DNA of 64,000 bases from Onchocerca lupi (lineage: Eukaryota; Nematoda; Chromadorea; Rhabditida; Onchocercidae): contig JAOVVO010000079.1 of NCBI GenBank assembly GCA_028564675.1, positions 62,001 through 126,000 of the forward strand. The letters are read 5' to 3'. The position numbers and the translations under genes are program-made. How positions within the stretch are numbered: position 1 is the first letter of the stretch; each line of letters begins with the position of its first letter. Below the pieces are notes generated by a model. It was not told the DNA's origin, did not search any database, and worked only from the letters and a program-made list of their open reading frames with translations. Below, piece by piece: positions 25,601 to 38,842 of the stretch.

Positions 25601-28600
25601 ATTATAAAAAATTGGTCTAATTAGATAAAAGAATAGATTATCAATGAATATTCTAATTAATTGAAATGTTTCGACTATTCTTAGATGAAATTATTTGATG
25701 CTGTTGAAAATAGATGCATCTGAAAGACTCTTTTGAGAACAAACTTGAATATCCTTTTTACTAACCCTGTCATCTTACAGAGCTAAAGTGAAATTGATAA
25801 GAGTTTTTTTTTTTTACAATACTGAAATTATTTTTTATTCAGCATTTTATATTTGAATAAATCTTTTTTCAAAAAATTTCAAAAATTTTGAATCTTCTTT
25901 TACCTAGTTGATGCATTGATTAAATCCATTTCAATTAGTAGCAAGTAGTGATATTTGGAAATATTGCCATTTTGCAGAATTTTTCAAATTAGCACAAAAA
26001 TACGCCAAAAAATGTATGGAAAATTAAATACTGATGAAATAATTTTTGTTTTTTTTTAAGCAAGCCTTTAGAAAGCTAAATAGATAAAACCTGAAATAGT
26101 TTGTCAAATGATTTTTTAATAATGCATACGAATAAATTTGTGATGTAATGGATTTTGCAAGAAGAAGAAGAAGCGAATGAAAAGATATGAAATATATGGG
26201 CAATTCTTTTCTAATTACTTTCTTTTGTTTTTGATTTTATATCAATTTTGATATTTTTGCAAATAAGTTTGTTGAAAAAAAATTAATAGAAGCAAATTCT
26301 TCGAGCTATAGTACTATTGGATTTGCTAATATTAATGTTTGTCATTTACTTTGTTTGCTAATATTAATGTTTTACATTTCTTTTAGTTGATAATTGCATG
26401 ATACATTTTTTCATGCTAAAAATTGTGATTGAAATTTGTAAACAAAAAAGATTTGCATAAATATATTCCATAATTGTTGCGAAAGTAATGATGAAAAATT
26501 CGAGCATCAAAAATCTGATATGGATTGAAAATACTGTAAAAAATGATAACTTACTGATCTTTCAGTATAAATGAAAGTTTCTATCAGACTAATCAATCTA
26601 ATACTGCTTGAAGAAGAGCCTAAAAATGTCAATTAAATCGTTTACTTTCCCACAAATATGGTGCGAACAAAATGCTGTTTCGCCTGGAGCTTCAGTAAAA
26701 TGAATTTTTTTACATCATGATTTTCCATTTCCGCTTTCTTAACGTAAACATAACATTTGAATTGACATCTCTGCCAATGGGACGTCCTTCTAAAGGCATT
26801 TTTTAACAAAAAGAAAAGAAAAAAAAAGAAAGAATTCAAAATTTAGTTTGCTTTCCAAATATTAAAATATTTCTTGCCTTAGTGAACAATTATTATTGTT
26901 CGTTAAATTTACAGCAATAAAAAACAAGCATTCAATTTTCGAAAATGATATTAACATTTTAGCATGAATGATTCGATTTGATATTAGCTAGATAAATACT
27001 TGTCACTGGAAATTGTTATTTTTATTTCATTAGTCTAAAAAGTGTATCCAGAAATACAACTTTTTCATCCTATTTTGACCTTTTTCATTCTGCATTTTTT
27101 ATTGATCATTAGTAATTTGCTATTACTAATTAGATTTTAAATCTAGATTTTAAATGCATAATATCCATGCGCTATTATTCATTCCTTTTTTGCTTATAAG
27201 AAATTATTCAATCAACAGCTTGTATTATTTTAAGCAAGTTTAAGTAAATGTATGTAAAAATTATAAGTGTATAGAAAAAAGCAAGTATAAGAAAGTGTAT
27301 TTTAAAAAAAATGCGCAAATTCTTTCATATATTTGCATGAAAATGTGAAATCTTCCTTTCTGATGAATTAATTCCAAATTGAATGAAAATTTTATCTTAT
27401 TTAGATCAATGATTGCTACTAGCTTTTTCGAAAATCTTAAAAAGAGATCTATTGAAGGTAGGAAAACAATTCACAGGTTTCATTTAGTACGTTGAAGATT
27501 TTTTTATCAAATATGCATTTTTTTTTTTTCGTTTTATTTCACTTTTTATTCATTTCCCTACAATTATTATTATCAGTAGACCATTATTGTAACAAATTTC
27601 TTAACAAAATTCTTCTAATTTTTGTTACATTTATTCTCTATAAATTTGCTCATTTGTCCGTTGCATATTTCACCTTGAAACTGGACAAAAATTTCGTATT
27701 TCTTGAAACTTGCATACTTACATATTATGCTCTTCATAAATTTACTTCAATTGATTCTTTCGTTGAAAATATCTGTTTCTTAAACCTTCCTTCTTATCAT
27801 CAATTTTTGATATTATCACTGAATCAATCGACAGCAGCAAAAGTTAGCTTAGTAATATATATTTTTATTAAATATCCTATTATATTGCAATAATCAAAGC
27901 AGTTGAATGAAACGAAAAGTTATGGAAAAATTGCAGAAGCAAAACTTCAAATCATTTGAAATTCGAATGAAAAATGAAATGAAAATAAATTTTATTCCTC
28001 CCATTTATCTATTAATAGAAAAATATAAAAGCTGAAAAGGCTATAATTGATGTAATGTATGCTGATCCTTGACCTTGAGTAAGTCAAATTGTAATATTAT
28101 AATTGTTTATTTGAAATGTTTAATTCTACAACTTCATTCCACTTTTCTAATTCATCTGAACGAAACTTATATCATATTTATCATCAGCTCTAGCTTCTTT
28201 TTAAACATATACAAAGAGAGAAATCACTTTAATGCTTAAAATCATTTCTACTACATGATAACATATGTTGTTTTGATCTGATTCCGTTAAACAAATGTAA
28301 AATCCATTCATTATTTTGATTCCTATAATTAATTAAAAATGCAATCGAATTGAATCTTTCCTCTTTGCTTAATTTTAAAATTCGCCGATAACTGAATTCA
28401 ATATGACTGAACAGATAATTTCTTGCTATCATATCATTCTTGATATTTTCTGCAATCGACAAATATATCAATAATGTAAACATTATTGCTAGAAAATTTT
28501 ACTAACACGTTATATGTGTTTGATCATAATTGATCGAAAAAAAAAAAACATAGGCTGTCTTTATCAAGTATGTATGCATAATTGATCAGAAAATGTAGCA

Positions 28601-28923
28601 TAACCGATCAAGCAATCTAAAGTTCATCTAAATTAGGACTGTTTGATCGACTATCGATTAGGTCTGCTCATTTAGTTCACTTTATTCCTTTTTTTTTTTT
28701 TTTTTTTTGGGATTAGAGCATTTAAGCCTTCTTTTTTTCCTTCTACTATAATCATCAAGCAGTCATGTTTCTTGTAATAGAGTTTGAAAGTTTGTGATAC
28801 TATTGCATATTTTTGAGCAATTAGTATACATCAAAAATTGGGCAACTTTCATTTTTTAGGAGAATTTTATGATTTTTATTGTGATAAATCGAACTAATAT
28901 AAGAAATATTGGCATAGTGGTGA
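22661..28923. other. Long gene-poor region
   Basis: More than 6 kb of very AT-rich DNA. Small repeats are visible: a TGCATTC microrepeat near 24233-24256, a diverged duplication of GATAATAATTC(A/G)ATAAAAATTG near 24574 and 24680, and a roughly 31-bp doublet TTTGCTAATATTAATGTTT near 26330-26375. Long open frames such as the hydrophobic one at 27492-27893 are built almost entirely of T-rich codons and are not accepted. The last 400 nt hold several TTGATC elements and probably the promoter of the channel gene. Confidence 0.4.
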
Positions 28924-31900
28924 ATGAATTTTCCATATATTCTAATTTTTTTGCTAAGAACTATTGCTCTACTCATCCTACAGATCTTCCAGGCAGCTAC
29001 AACTTCTACCGAACTTTCAGGTTTGTTTCATAATTTTTCCCTTCCTTTTTTTTTTTTTTTAAACTTTTTTGCGATATTATCAGCACCAGCTCATGTTAAA
29101 AACACCCTCCTGTCAAAAAAACCTTAATAAGAAATAATTCTACAATTTCTTCATAGAATATTAGCACTTCATTTTTTGGGATATATCGAAGGTAATAATC
29201 TGGCACAATGTAAAAAATTCCAAAAACAGTAACACACTATAATGAAATACAACTGTCTCATCCCATTTGGAATAAGTGGGTTGTTTACAAAATTACATCA
29301 AGTGAATTATGAATTAAACATTAAAAATGATTCAAAGTTACAAAAATGATTGAACTATAAAATTGATTTAAATCTATCGGAATTTCCGACACTCCCGCAT
29401 CCAAAGAAAACGATTCCATAACATTTGAATATCTTAAAATTTCCACAAAGACCTTCGTATTCAATTTTCATTTCAATTTCTTAAAGCAATTTAAATATTC
29501 TTTTAATCATTTTTTCTCCATTGTTTATCTCAAATAACTTGACCGAAATAAACTAATTGTATTAGATTTATCTTTCATCAGAATAAAAAAAAGTTGTCAA
29601 TCAAAGAAAAAGAAGTGAAAATATTAATGTTCAACATTTCATGTTTAATGTCAAATTTTTTAAAACAAAATGTGATTTTATCTTTGCATCAATAATATGA
29701 TAAGATTCTATCAGTTGTTTGGATTTTATAATAAATATTTAAATGATTAACAACCTAAGTTTTGTTCAGAAATAGATGTTCATTCTTGCTTAAAAGACAA
29801 TTGCGCCATCATTAAAAAATGGAAACTGTAGTAGATATTCAGACAATTCTGTTAAGTCAATCAGTTAAAAGATTAACTTCAATTTTAACTCCCAATTTCT
29901 GTTTCTTTTCCATTGATATCACAATTATTTTATGTTTATGTGATAAAGTATTAGATTATTTCTGTATGATAATATTAAGCTTTTTTTTTCCTGATATATT
30001 AGGTATGTCAAAATTTTATTAATAAAATGAAGTGACAATATCTTAATGAAAAGCATTAATTTGAAAACTTTCTGTAAAATTCTGTTTTTCTCATATTTTT
30101 TTATCTAATTACTCAGTTATTTACTTGTTTATTTTCACATTCAGGTTGATTTTGTCACTTCACGGCGTAAATAATTTAGGTTGTGAGAAGTGTGATTTAC
30201 GTTCATCGTTTTGTCAAAAAAGTAGCGGTACGGGTAAAGTGAATTGTATTTGTCGTTCTGGCTTTGTTGCTGATAACATCGGAAAATGTCGCTATATGCT
30301 TGGTAGCAGATTTCATCAAAATTTCTTTAAAAAAAAAAATAAAAAAAATTATCAAAATTAAAAAAATCATTTCAAAATTTTTGTTTGTTTTTTTTTTATC
30401 ACCTTTATATGTCATATATGTATGTATGTGTTATTAGTTTTTTCAGATTCTCATGAAAATGATACGTCAAATAATAAATGTATTTCGGGACAAAGTGAGG
30501 GAATAGCTGAAAAGTAAGCAACATCTTCTGTGTTTTACTGGACAACTAGTGCATTTTTCTTAAAACAAGCCACGGTTAGCCAGGCTGAAATGGACTGCTT
30601 AGCTTATTTGGTTATTTCACTCTAATTTTTGTCTCTATCAATTCAACTTTATCAACATTTTTATCTCCTACTTTTTGTTCTTGTCAAGACAAATGATTAC
30701 CGTTTTCATTAATTGACAAGTTGCTTGGAACATGGGATTATACTTGCAAATGATTGTAATAATATCAGAACAAATGTCACAAATATTTTGATAATTTTTC
30801 GGATTTCTCTACTTTCTTTAAGGGAACAGCTGTGATAAGTCTAGAATTAAATATTCATCAATAGTTTATATTGATATTTAATGTTTTAACTTTTCATTCA
30901 TGCAACCATAAAATATATTTTAGATTATTAACGGATATATTGACAAAATATGATCGAAATTTGGTGCCAGCCGTAAACGGTGTTGATGTAGACGTTGAAA
31001 TACTCATTCAACAGGTGCTCATTAAAAATTATCATTTCATGAATGCTGTGAACAAAAAAATGATTGAAACTTTTTTTTTTGTTTTCTTTTGATTGCAAAA
31101 ATTTTTTGTCTTTCTGTCTTTTTTCTTTTTTTATTAATATCATATTTTACAAGATATTTGCGTTTTCTAGGTAATTTGTTTGAGAATAAAAACAAAAAAA
31201 AAGCTAATAGATTGCTAATTTTAGATATCCGAAATTTCCGAAATACAGAGCAGCTCCAAGATGCATATCTTGCTGGCACAAATCTGGCGAGATCCTAATT
31301 TGTCATTTCAAGTAATCTAATTTTTTTTTTCTTTTTTTTTTTGATTTCATGCTCTCAAAATTTGCTTCGAAAAATGGTATTACAGAGTTGCATTACGCTC
31401 GAGATATGTTGATTTAATGGGACAATACCTGCATTTAGTAACTGAATCATTGGTTAAAATAATCGAATCATTTGTTACTTATCCATCGATTATGTTGAAA
31501 AGAATGGACGAAATTATTTGAATTTTAAAAAAATTGATAAAATCGAAATTGTCATTGGTTTTTATATCTTTTTTTTTTTATTTTTTTGAGGATATCGAAG
31601 GAGCAGATTGTGTGCAAAATTTAACTTTATCACATCGAATGGTAGAAAAATTATGGTTACCTAATGTATGTATCGTAAATAGTAAGGGATCAGTGATACA
31701 TCATTCACCTACACCAAATGTCTTCCTTGCTATTCTTCCCAATGGTACCGTTTGGATAAATTACAGGTAACAAGAATTTTTCAACCTTTCTAAGATACAA
31801 TCACCTGAGAAAAATAAATTTACCTGTCAGAGTATTCTGCTGACTAAGCACTTAATAAAGCTGTGAATATTACTAAAACGGCACAAAAATAACAGATGAA

Positions 31901-34654
31901 TGGAAGAAAAATTAGTAATTTGCAATATTTAATTTTTAGGATTATGGTGGAAACACCATGTGAAATGGATTTTTCAATTTTTCCAATGGATCGTGTTGAA
32001 TGCACGATGGTTTTTGAAAGTTATTCATTCAATATTGGTAAAGTTCGCTTACACTGGAAACGTCATGGGATTCCGGTCGAAGTGATTGGCGATACAAATT
32101 TACCTGATTTTCATATGACACATTATACACATGACAAAGAAACATTCGAGTATCCAGCCGGTGTTTGGGATCATGTAAGTGATAATCAATAGCATAGCAA
32201 CATGGAAGATATTGTAAGTTGCTAATTAATTAAGCATGTTGCTATGATGTAATATTTGACATTTGAATTAAGTATGATGTTTGAAATTATTATTTTATAA
32301 GTATGAAGTTACAGTAAGTTGAGATAGCTTCTAAAAATTACTTTTTTAATGCGACATTCATTTTGTAATTATTATTCAAATTACAACTTTATTTGGCATT
32401 TTTTTTTTTCATGCTATGTTTGGCACTGTATCATTGGTTTTTGAATTTTATGGCGGAATAAATAGATTTAATTATCGATTTTTTATAAAAGGATAGAAAT
32501 ACCTGAGAAATTTAAGCAGCAACTTATTGATTCAGATTAATTAAGCAGAATAAATGACACCTAACTTCCTGCTTGTCATCAATTTAAGAAGATTTGCGTA
32601 GTATGAAAAATGATCTAATGAATCTATTTTTCTGTGTGAGTTCAAAATTTACATAATTGCAGTTGCATATAAAGTTATATTTCCGACGCTCTTACGGTTT
32701 CTATTTGTTGCAAATTTATCTCCCAACCTATTGTATGGTACTCATTTCATGGATATCATTTTGGTTGGATCGCCGATCGCTTCCAGCTCGGGTCACCGTT
32801 GGCGTTTCATCAATGATGGCACTTACCTTACAATATTCTAATGTCGCAAGGTCACTTCCAAAGGTACGAACTTTGACGATAATTTTAATATTATACGACA
32901 GTTATGATATAGCTCCGTATGAAAACTTCAAGATGCTAATTTCTTAAACGATTTAAAATTTGAGCTATCAACTGTTTGGATTGGCAGCGAGAATTAAATA
33001 TTTTTCATTTAATCATCCTTGAAAAGAAAAAATTTATCAAAATTTAAAAGTTTGAAATGAAGCAATTAATGTTAATTTTCATATATATCAGAAGGCTATT
33101 TCAGGAATGAATCTTGAAAGATGCATAATAAATAAACTTATCTATTCCTTCAAATATTTGTTGTTTTCAAAAATTTTTAGGTTTCATATGTAAAAGGTTT
33201 GGATTTGTTTATGTTTGGTTGTGTTGGCTATATATTTTTATCAATTGTTGAATTAGCTATTGTTGGAATGTTAGAGAAATCGATTACATCAAGGAGTAGA
33301 GAGAATGTTGAAAGTGATAATTTTGCTGAAACCAGTTTACTGATTAGTGAACCTCGACAAAATAAACGATTATTCAGGGAAAGTCGTCGGCGAAAGGTTC
33401 ATTTTTTAATTTAATATGATAGTCATTTTCTTTATTCACTGTTAAAATTATTTTCTTTAAAATTCAAATTTATTGCGATTTTTTGCTTCGAAAAATTAAA
33501 TTTTAAGTATTATTCAATTGCAAGAAAACATTTAAAATTTAGTACCAAATAAAAAATGATTTAAAAATTAGTAAAAATTAAGTCATCAAGAATTATTTGA
33601 AACATTTCTAAAATATTTCTAGTTACCGTTAACTGAACGAGTTGAGGAAGATTTACGGATATCCGGAGAAGATCTAAGTGATAGGTTATGGACACGTAAT
33701 ACAGCAACACTCATCGAATATAATGAACCAAAGCCGATAACGATTCGAAATCCGGAAATAATGAAATTAAATGAATATAGTTCGTATTTCAATCTAAGAT
33801 TCTTTTCATCTTTTGAATTTTTGGCGAAAGTTTTACCAAGTCTTATCGAATTCCCTTTGTTCGCCTGAATTTTATATAAATAATTCAATTCCTCAATTGA
33901 ATTGCAATTATATATAAACAAATTACCAGGATAATTTATGGAATGCCTTAATTATCTTCCGAATGTCACAATAAAACAGAAAAAATTTCCAAAACTTTTC
34001 CATCCACAATATTCATTTTACTGGAATATTTGCATAGATTTATAAAAAAACAGATAGATAAATATGACAAATTTTCGTCGACTATTACAGTCGGAATGTT
34101 TGCAATTCAAATTCGAATATTAATTTAATTAGAGTAACATCACAGGCTCTCGATAGGTATAATTAGTATGAAATTTTCGTCTAAATATTAATAATATTAT
34201 TTAGATAGTGAAAGTAGTATTATAAACCGTCCTTTTTTATTCAATTTTTTCGAAAGACGAAAGAAACATCGCCAAAGAAAAGAAAGTAATGAGCGGAGAT
34301 TTTTACGACATTGGACCGGTGAAGATATGGATAAGTAAGCATTTTTGCTTTTGAAAATCAAACTTCACTAAAATGATTGAAGTTTTAAGAAAATTACTGC
34401 ATTTTAATCCGATTGCAACAGAATCTAGAAACTGAAAGTTCTACAGATTTGGAATTCCCAATTTTTTTAAATGAATATTGGATTGCCGATTCGGTAGTAG
34501 CCCAGTAATATTAGCATGCATTTCTCGTTATCATGAATTTTCGTTCATTAATTATATTTTAATTTTCAGTTTATGTCAAAAAGCTTTTCCGGTTTCATTC
34601 ACAATATTGAATTTAATATATTGGATGTATTGCACTGCAAGAGCGAATGATTGA
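28924..34654 (+). CDS. Cys-loop ligand-gated anion channel subunit
   Basis: Plasma-membrane pentameric neurotransmitter receptor subunit. Exons: 28924-29020, 29770-29827, 30145-30302, 30447-30513, 30924-31014, 31225-31311, 31591-31766, 31940-32174, 32663-32863, 33181-33396, 33623-33779, 34205-34334, 34570-34654, giving 585 residues. Exon 1 encodes a signal peptide (MNFPYILIFLLRTIALLILQ). Residues about 38-104 form a cysteine-rich, EGF-like insertion. The ligand-binding domain follows (PAVNGVDVDVEILIQQ, WLPNVCIVNSK, PNGTVWINYR), with the Cys-loop C252-C266 (CEMDFSIFPMDRVEC). TM1-TM3 are in exons 9-10; PAR at residues 364-366 before TM2 is the anion-selectivity signature. A long basic loop precedes TM4 (SFTILNLIYWMYC). 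The transmitter cannot be told from sequence; the IVNSK/PNGTVW region recalls aminergic (MOD-1-like) subunits. Weak points are the exon 11 donor (GTTCGT) and the exon 7 acceptor (TTTGAG). Confidence 0.92.
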
Positions 34655-35468
34655 TTAAGTGGATATCATTTGTCTCGATGTTTAATCCTGAATAATCCTT
34701 CTGTCTCTTCAATGTCATCCTAAAATCAAAGTTACTTTTGATGATTACATGCAGAAGAAATATTTTATTAAGAAAAGATGATCTATGATTTTATACGGGA
34801 ATCATATATGGGATAGTATCATCGCGTAAATTTATCCGACTATCTTCATGACAAGGAAAGTTTCGTAAACATTGCTTGAAGAAGTGGATGATTAGCTTAT
34901 TTATCCGATTCTGATGTCTTTATGAATTTTCGATTGTCAAATTGTTTAATTATTTTAATTATTTATACGAAAATTGTTTACCAACTTCACATGATTTGTT
35001 GTTAATGTGCTGGATAATAATATTATCATTTTTACCACTTTTTATATCACTTGTATAGAATGAATATTTCAGAGAAAAACAAGAATCATTCATATCTTGT
35101 ACTTTTTGCTGATTTCTTGTTTGTATATTATTTACGGTTGAGTAATTATTGGGAAGCTCAATCGTATAACATCAAAAATTGACTACTTTTAATTTCTATT
35201 TCTTACTTTTTCGGCTTTCAAAATCTGATACCACTGCTTGGATGTTTCTCTTCACAACTACTGAAAAACAAAAATCTACATAATTGAAATTAATTAACAC
35301 TAGCAAATTTTAGTGTTATCTATTTCTAAAATAAATAGATCTTATAACAAAAAAAAAAAAAAAAAAAAGAAAAAAAACTGACAAAATATGCAATGTTTTG
35401 ATGGACTAATAATAATAATAACTCAATTATTATCGAAAAATCAATAAATATTCAACACTCTTTAAATT
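34655..35468. other. Channel gene 3' flank
   Basis: AT-rich with an A20-like tract near 35350. No coding frame supported. The strand switch between the channel gene and the minus-strand candidates happens here. Confidence 0.4.
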
Positions 35469-36159
35469 TCACGAATTTTCGAACCTGAAATTGTTATCGA
35501 AAAGAAAAAAATTATGTCCCGCAGAAGCAACTATGACAAAAATCATTCCTATGCAAAATGATCGGATATGAGGATAGTACCAATTATTCTTAATTAAGCA
35601 GTCTGCTAAATGTGTCAGCGAAGTTTTCATTCTGACTACTTCTTCAAAATCCGATATTTCGATTCGAATTTGAATATCATTTTTCCAAAAATTTGAATAA
35701 ACTACAAAAGAAAAAACAAAGCATTGTAACGATGAATTATTCAATCCGAATTTATAATATTTAATGGATTTAAATTTTAAAAAAAATTTTCTCATTTCAA
35801 ATTTAATTATAATTTCACTGTTCTTATTATTACTCACGTGTAATTATTCCATTGCATTCATAAAATTGCTCTTTAAAAAAAAATTTTAACGTTTCTTATG
35901 CGACATATTGTCCATAAATTTTCTTCCCTGAATTTTTTGCTTACAATTTTATTCTTAAGCAGAATATGCGATGACCATTTCTATAATTTAAAATCAATAA
36001 GCATTAATCAGCATTCTGATTATATTTCAATTCCATTTCTAATTTGGCAGCAACTCGTAACATACATTTCCAAATTTTCTTACAAGCATGCAAATTTATT
36101 CCTGAATTAATTATTTCACATAGCGAATTCAGAAGTGTCACTTCTCGTTTATCCAATAT
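35469..36159 (-). CDS. Two-exon 3' part of an unknown gene, one membrane span
   Basis: Exon 36084-36159 (acceptor TTCACAG, donor TT|GTAAGA) reads ILDKREVTLLNSLCEIINSG and continues INLHA. Exon 35469-35701 (acceptor TTTTGTAG) reads YSNFWKNDIQIRIEISDFEE, later SLTHLADCLIKNNWYYPHIR and a hydrophobic segment FCIGMIFVIVASAGH, ending FRFENS and TAA. The phases join (T|TT gives Phe). The hydrophobic run could be one transmembrane span near the C-terminus. No start exon was identified, so the gene is 5'-incomplete. A small extra exon near 35842-35874 (EQFYECNGIIT) is also possible. Family unknown. Confidence 0.3.
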
Positions 36160-36539
36160 CTGTGAATAATATGTAAAAAATAAGAAATACCATTTTAGGT
36201 ACATTCCTGATGAAAAAATCGTTGTTTTTTGGATGTTGAAAAGATTTTTATTCTTCTAACAAAGTCACCATCAATTATGGTTTGGACAGAATGCTATAAA
36301 AGCAATATTGAAGATCTAATCTTTTTTTTTTTTTTTTTTCTGATATAACTATCATTAAATTCGACTATTTTCGGTTTCATGAAAAAAAAAAAAGATCTTT
36401 CAAACGACTTCAACTTCATTAGTTCCATCGCAAAATGCTTTTTTTCTTTTTATTTTAGGATTCTTTAATCATGCGATAATTTTTTTATGATAAGAAAAAT
36501 CTGCTATTTTTTCTTGAATTCTTTTTGATCCTTCAGCAA
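36160..36539. other. Region with weak minus-strand exon-like islands
   Basis: Islands near 36269-36293 (HSVQTIID, preceded by TTTTATAG) and 36405-36440 (MELMKLKSFE) look protein-like on the minus strand but could not be joined in phase. Confidence 0.2.
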
Positions 36540-36701
36540 ATGATAGATTGCAAAATTCATTACACTAGTAAACAAATGGCAAAATCGATATTTTACACCG
36601 ATTCTGTGTACGATAGAAGTAACATAGGATTTTGTTGCATTTTGAATTCATATCAACAAGAAACTTTATCTGATGATGTCACTTATGAAATTGAATATTG
36701 A
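36540..36701 (+). CDS. 53-residue open frame
   Basis: ATG 36540 follows CCTTCAGCAA, an acceptor-like site. The frame reads MIDCKIHYTSKQMAKSIFYT and continues with SVYDRSNIGFCCILNSYQQE to ...EIEY and TGA. Composition is less AT-biased than the flanks. No family recognised; may be a lone exon or chance. Confidence 0.2.
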   Translation: MIDCKIHYTSKQMAKSIFYTDSVYDRSNIGFCCILNSYQQETLSDDVTYEIEY

Positions 36702-37254
36702 AATTGTCTCTATATTTATTTTCTTTCTTAATTTTAGAAATATTTATCTTATTAGAAAAAAAATTGAATCTTTCTAATCTTTCTTTGCTCTACTGTTCTT
36801 TGTTTAAGTCTACCAATTTCCCCAGTAAAAAGCATCTCGCAATTCAGTTAAAATATCTAATTGAAACTTGATTTCTTTCAATTTGTAATCAACAAATGCC
36901 TAAAAAAATTTTGTAATTTGCGAAATAAAATTTAAAAAAATATAAATGCCATTTTTATATATTGCTATTATTTTATTCTAATTATCAATCATTCTTTATT
37001 GTTTTTTAAGAAATTTATATGATTCATTTCATCAAATGTAAGAGCAACAACGATTGAGTAATGCTGAAGTACTTTTGAAAATTTTAATATTTTTGGAAAC
37101 TTCAAATAAGTTGAAAAAATTTATTACTCATTAGTCTATTCGATCAGACATCATCAACAATCCAATTGTGGGAATGAATTTGGAAGATCGAATACTTTTT
37201 AAGACAATAAAATCGCTTTGATTTTTCAAGGTTCATTAAATTTCCGTTTTTTTT
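36702..37254. other. Mostly non-coding, one exon-like island
   Basis: A minus-strand island near 36795-36855 (ILTELRDAFYWGN, acceptor CAATTAG, donor TG|GTAGAC) looks like a small internal exon. Another near 37150-37200 reads IRSSKFIPTIGLLMMSDRID then stop. Neither could be placed in a gene. Confidence 0.2.
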
Positions 37255-37957
37255 TTATTTCATATTTAAAAAATGATCAGTCGCATATATCGTATAAAGA
37301 TATACATAATGCCCAAGAAGAGCATTTTCTGCCTTATATTCATGTTTCCAACTGATCTAAAAAAAAAATTATGATTGCGCTAATTATTGTTATTCTGCAA
37401 AATTCGTAAGTTCAAAGGTCGAAAGAATACACTGAACACTTTCATCACTCATTTGTTGATCCATACTGCTTGGTTCCTGACATACTTTCTTAGTCTAAAA
37501 TTTATTGAAGAATTATTTTAGAAGTATTAAAAAAGAATAATTGAGATCAAAAATCATCCACCTATTCAGACAAATTTTGTCAAATGATTCAACTTTTTCA
37601 ATATTCCATATACAATGCAATAAGACGAATTCATCAATAATCAGAAATTTCGCTGAATTACAGAACTTCTAGACCCTTCTCTTTGATGTCATATAATTCT
37701 TTGTTGAACATTGCAAACAGCTACAAAAGAAAGCAAAATATGCAAAAATCAATTAATTTTTTAAATATTCCTATAAAAATTAAATGTCTGAAAATTTAAA
37801 ATATATGAAAATTGATATGAAGAGTTGGAAAAATTTTTGAGGATAATTAATCAAATGAAGCCAGCAGATTTAGAGAGATAAAGATAAAGCTTAACACTTC
37901 AAGCTATATCACTCTTTATTACACCGCTGCTCATTTTATCAACAGAGCGGAAGACTG
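37255..37957 (-). CDS. Cluster of small minus-strand exon candidates, family unknown
   Basis: Four pieces have good acceptors and protein-like composition. The first ends at 37957 (acceptor TCTATAG) and reads VFRSVDKMSSG. 37667-37720 (TTTTGTAG) reads LFAMFNKELYDIKEKGLE. 37390-37494 (TTTTAG) reads TKKVCQEPSSMDQQMSDESV and runs to a stop. 37255-37356 (TTTTTTTTAG) reads ISWKHEYKAENALLGHYVYL and runs to a stop. The second and third join in phase 0. Because both later pieces end in stops, they may be alternative last exons or belong to different genes. A possible start (MLLSY) lies near 38080. The bounds given are approximate. Confidence 0.25.
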
Positions 37958-38842
37958 CTATAGATTTTAGCAGAAATTCCTAACTTCTGTCCAATCAAAA
38001 CATTATATGTTTTCAAGCTTAATTGGCGCAAAAATTTTTGTAAATCTTGTCATTACGGTAACTGAGAAGCATTATATTTTCTGCTGTTAACGTAAGAAAC
38101 ACGTGTTACACGCAAAAATAGCTTAATTCAGACTTTGGAAAAAAGAATGATACTTGCTATTGAAGAATCATTTTGTAAATTATTCAAGAAATTTTAAAAA
38201 TAATTTTTATGCTACATTATTGTACACTATTGATAACAGTTTAGCATTTTGTTCATCGTTTTGTGATAAATAACCGGATTATGGATTATGATTTATCACT
38301 ATGATGGATTATTCAAAAATATTTCGTCAATAAAAGCACCATCTTTTGTAGCTTAATTTTCAGTAATATTAGAAATCATCCAATCTTTTTAGTAGTACCT
38401 AAGCGATTTTGTGGAATCCACATTCATTTGTTTGAACTACTATTCCGTAATCAATTCACTTTTTTAAAATATCATAGTAAAATATCACCGATGTGATAAA
38501 ATTATTCAAAAATGAAATTCAGGCATTTATTTGTTAACGAAACATCTAAAGAACAATAGTTATATGCTGCTGAATAAGAGATTCGTTTATAATACTCATA
38601 TCAAAGAATTGAAAATATAAAAACTTCCCTGAATGAAAAGTAAATTGAAAGATGAAATATAAAATCATAAGAGTATAACATTTTGAATAAAACTGAAATG
38701 AACGTGGCGATGAATAAATAATAACAAATCTTCGCAATCAAGAATCAAAAGAAGCGAAAATATTTCCATTTACAAAAAGACGAGCAGCTAAAAGATCAGA
38801 CAAAAATTTGCGAGATATTAATTTTAATTTCTTATTTCTATA
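37958..38842. other. Short intergenic region
   Basis: AT-rich. The minus-strand open frame around 38546-38737 is low-complexity and not accepted. Contains the 3' flank of the coiled-coil gene. Confidence 0.35.

Noticed and set aside
27492..27893. 133-codon plus-strand hydrophobic frame
   Set aside because: Phe/Leu/Ile-rich from T-rich DNA, no domain, no start context; typical of chance frames at this base composition.
31380..31430. Possible extra channel exon (LHYARDMLI)
   Set aside because: Its phase does not allow joining to the next channel exon; skipping it gives the family's expected spacing (LSFQ to CVQNLTL).
36084..36159. Similarity of LNSLCEIINSGINLHA to MOZART1
   Set aside because: Only a few residues (LCE..GIN) agree, and the rest and the exon context do not fit.
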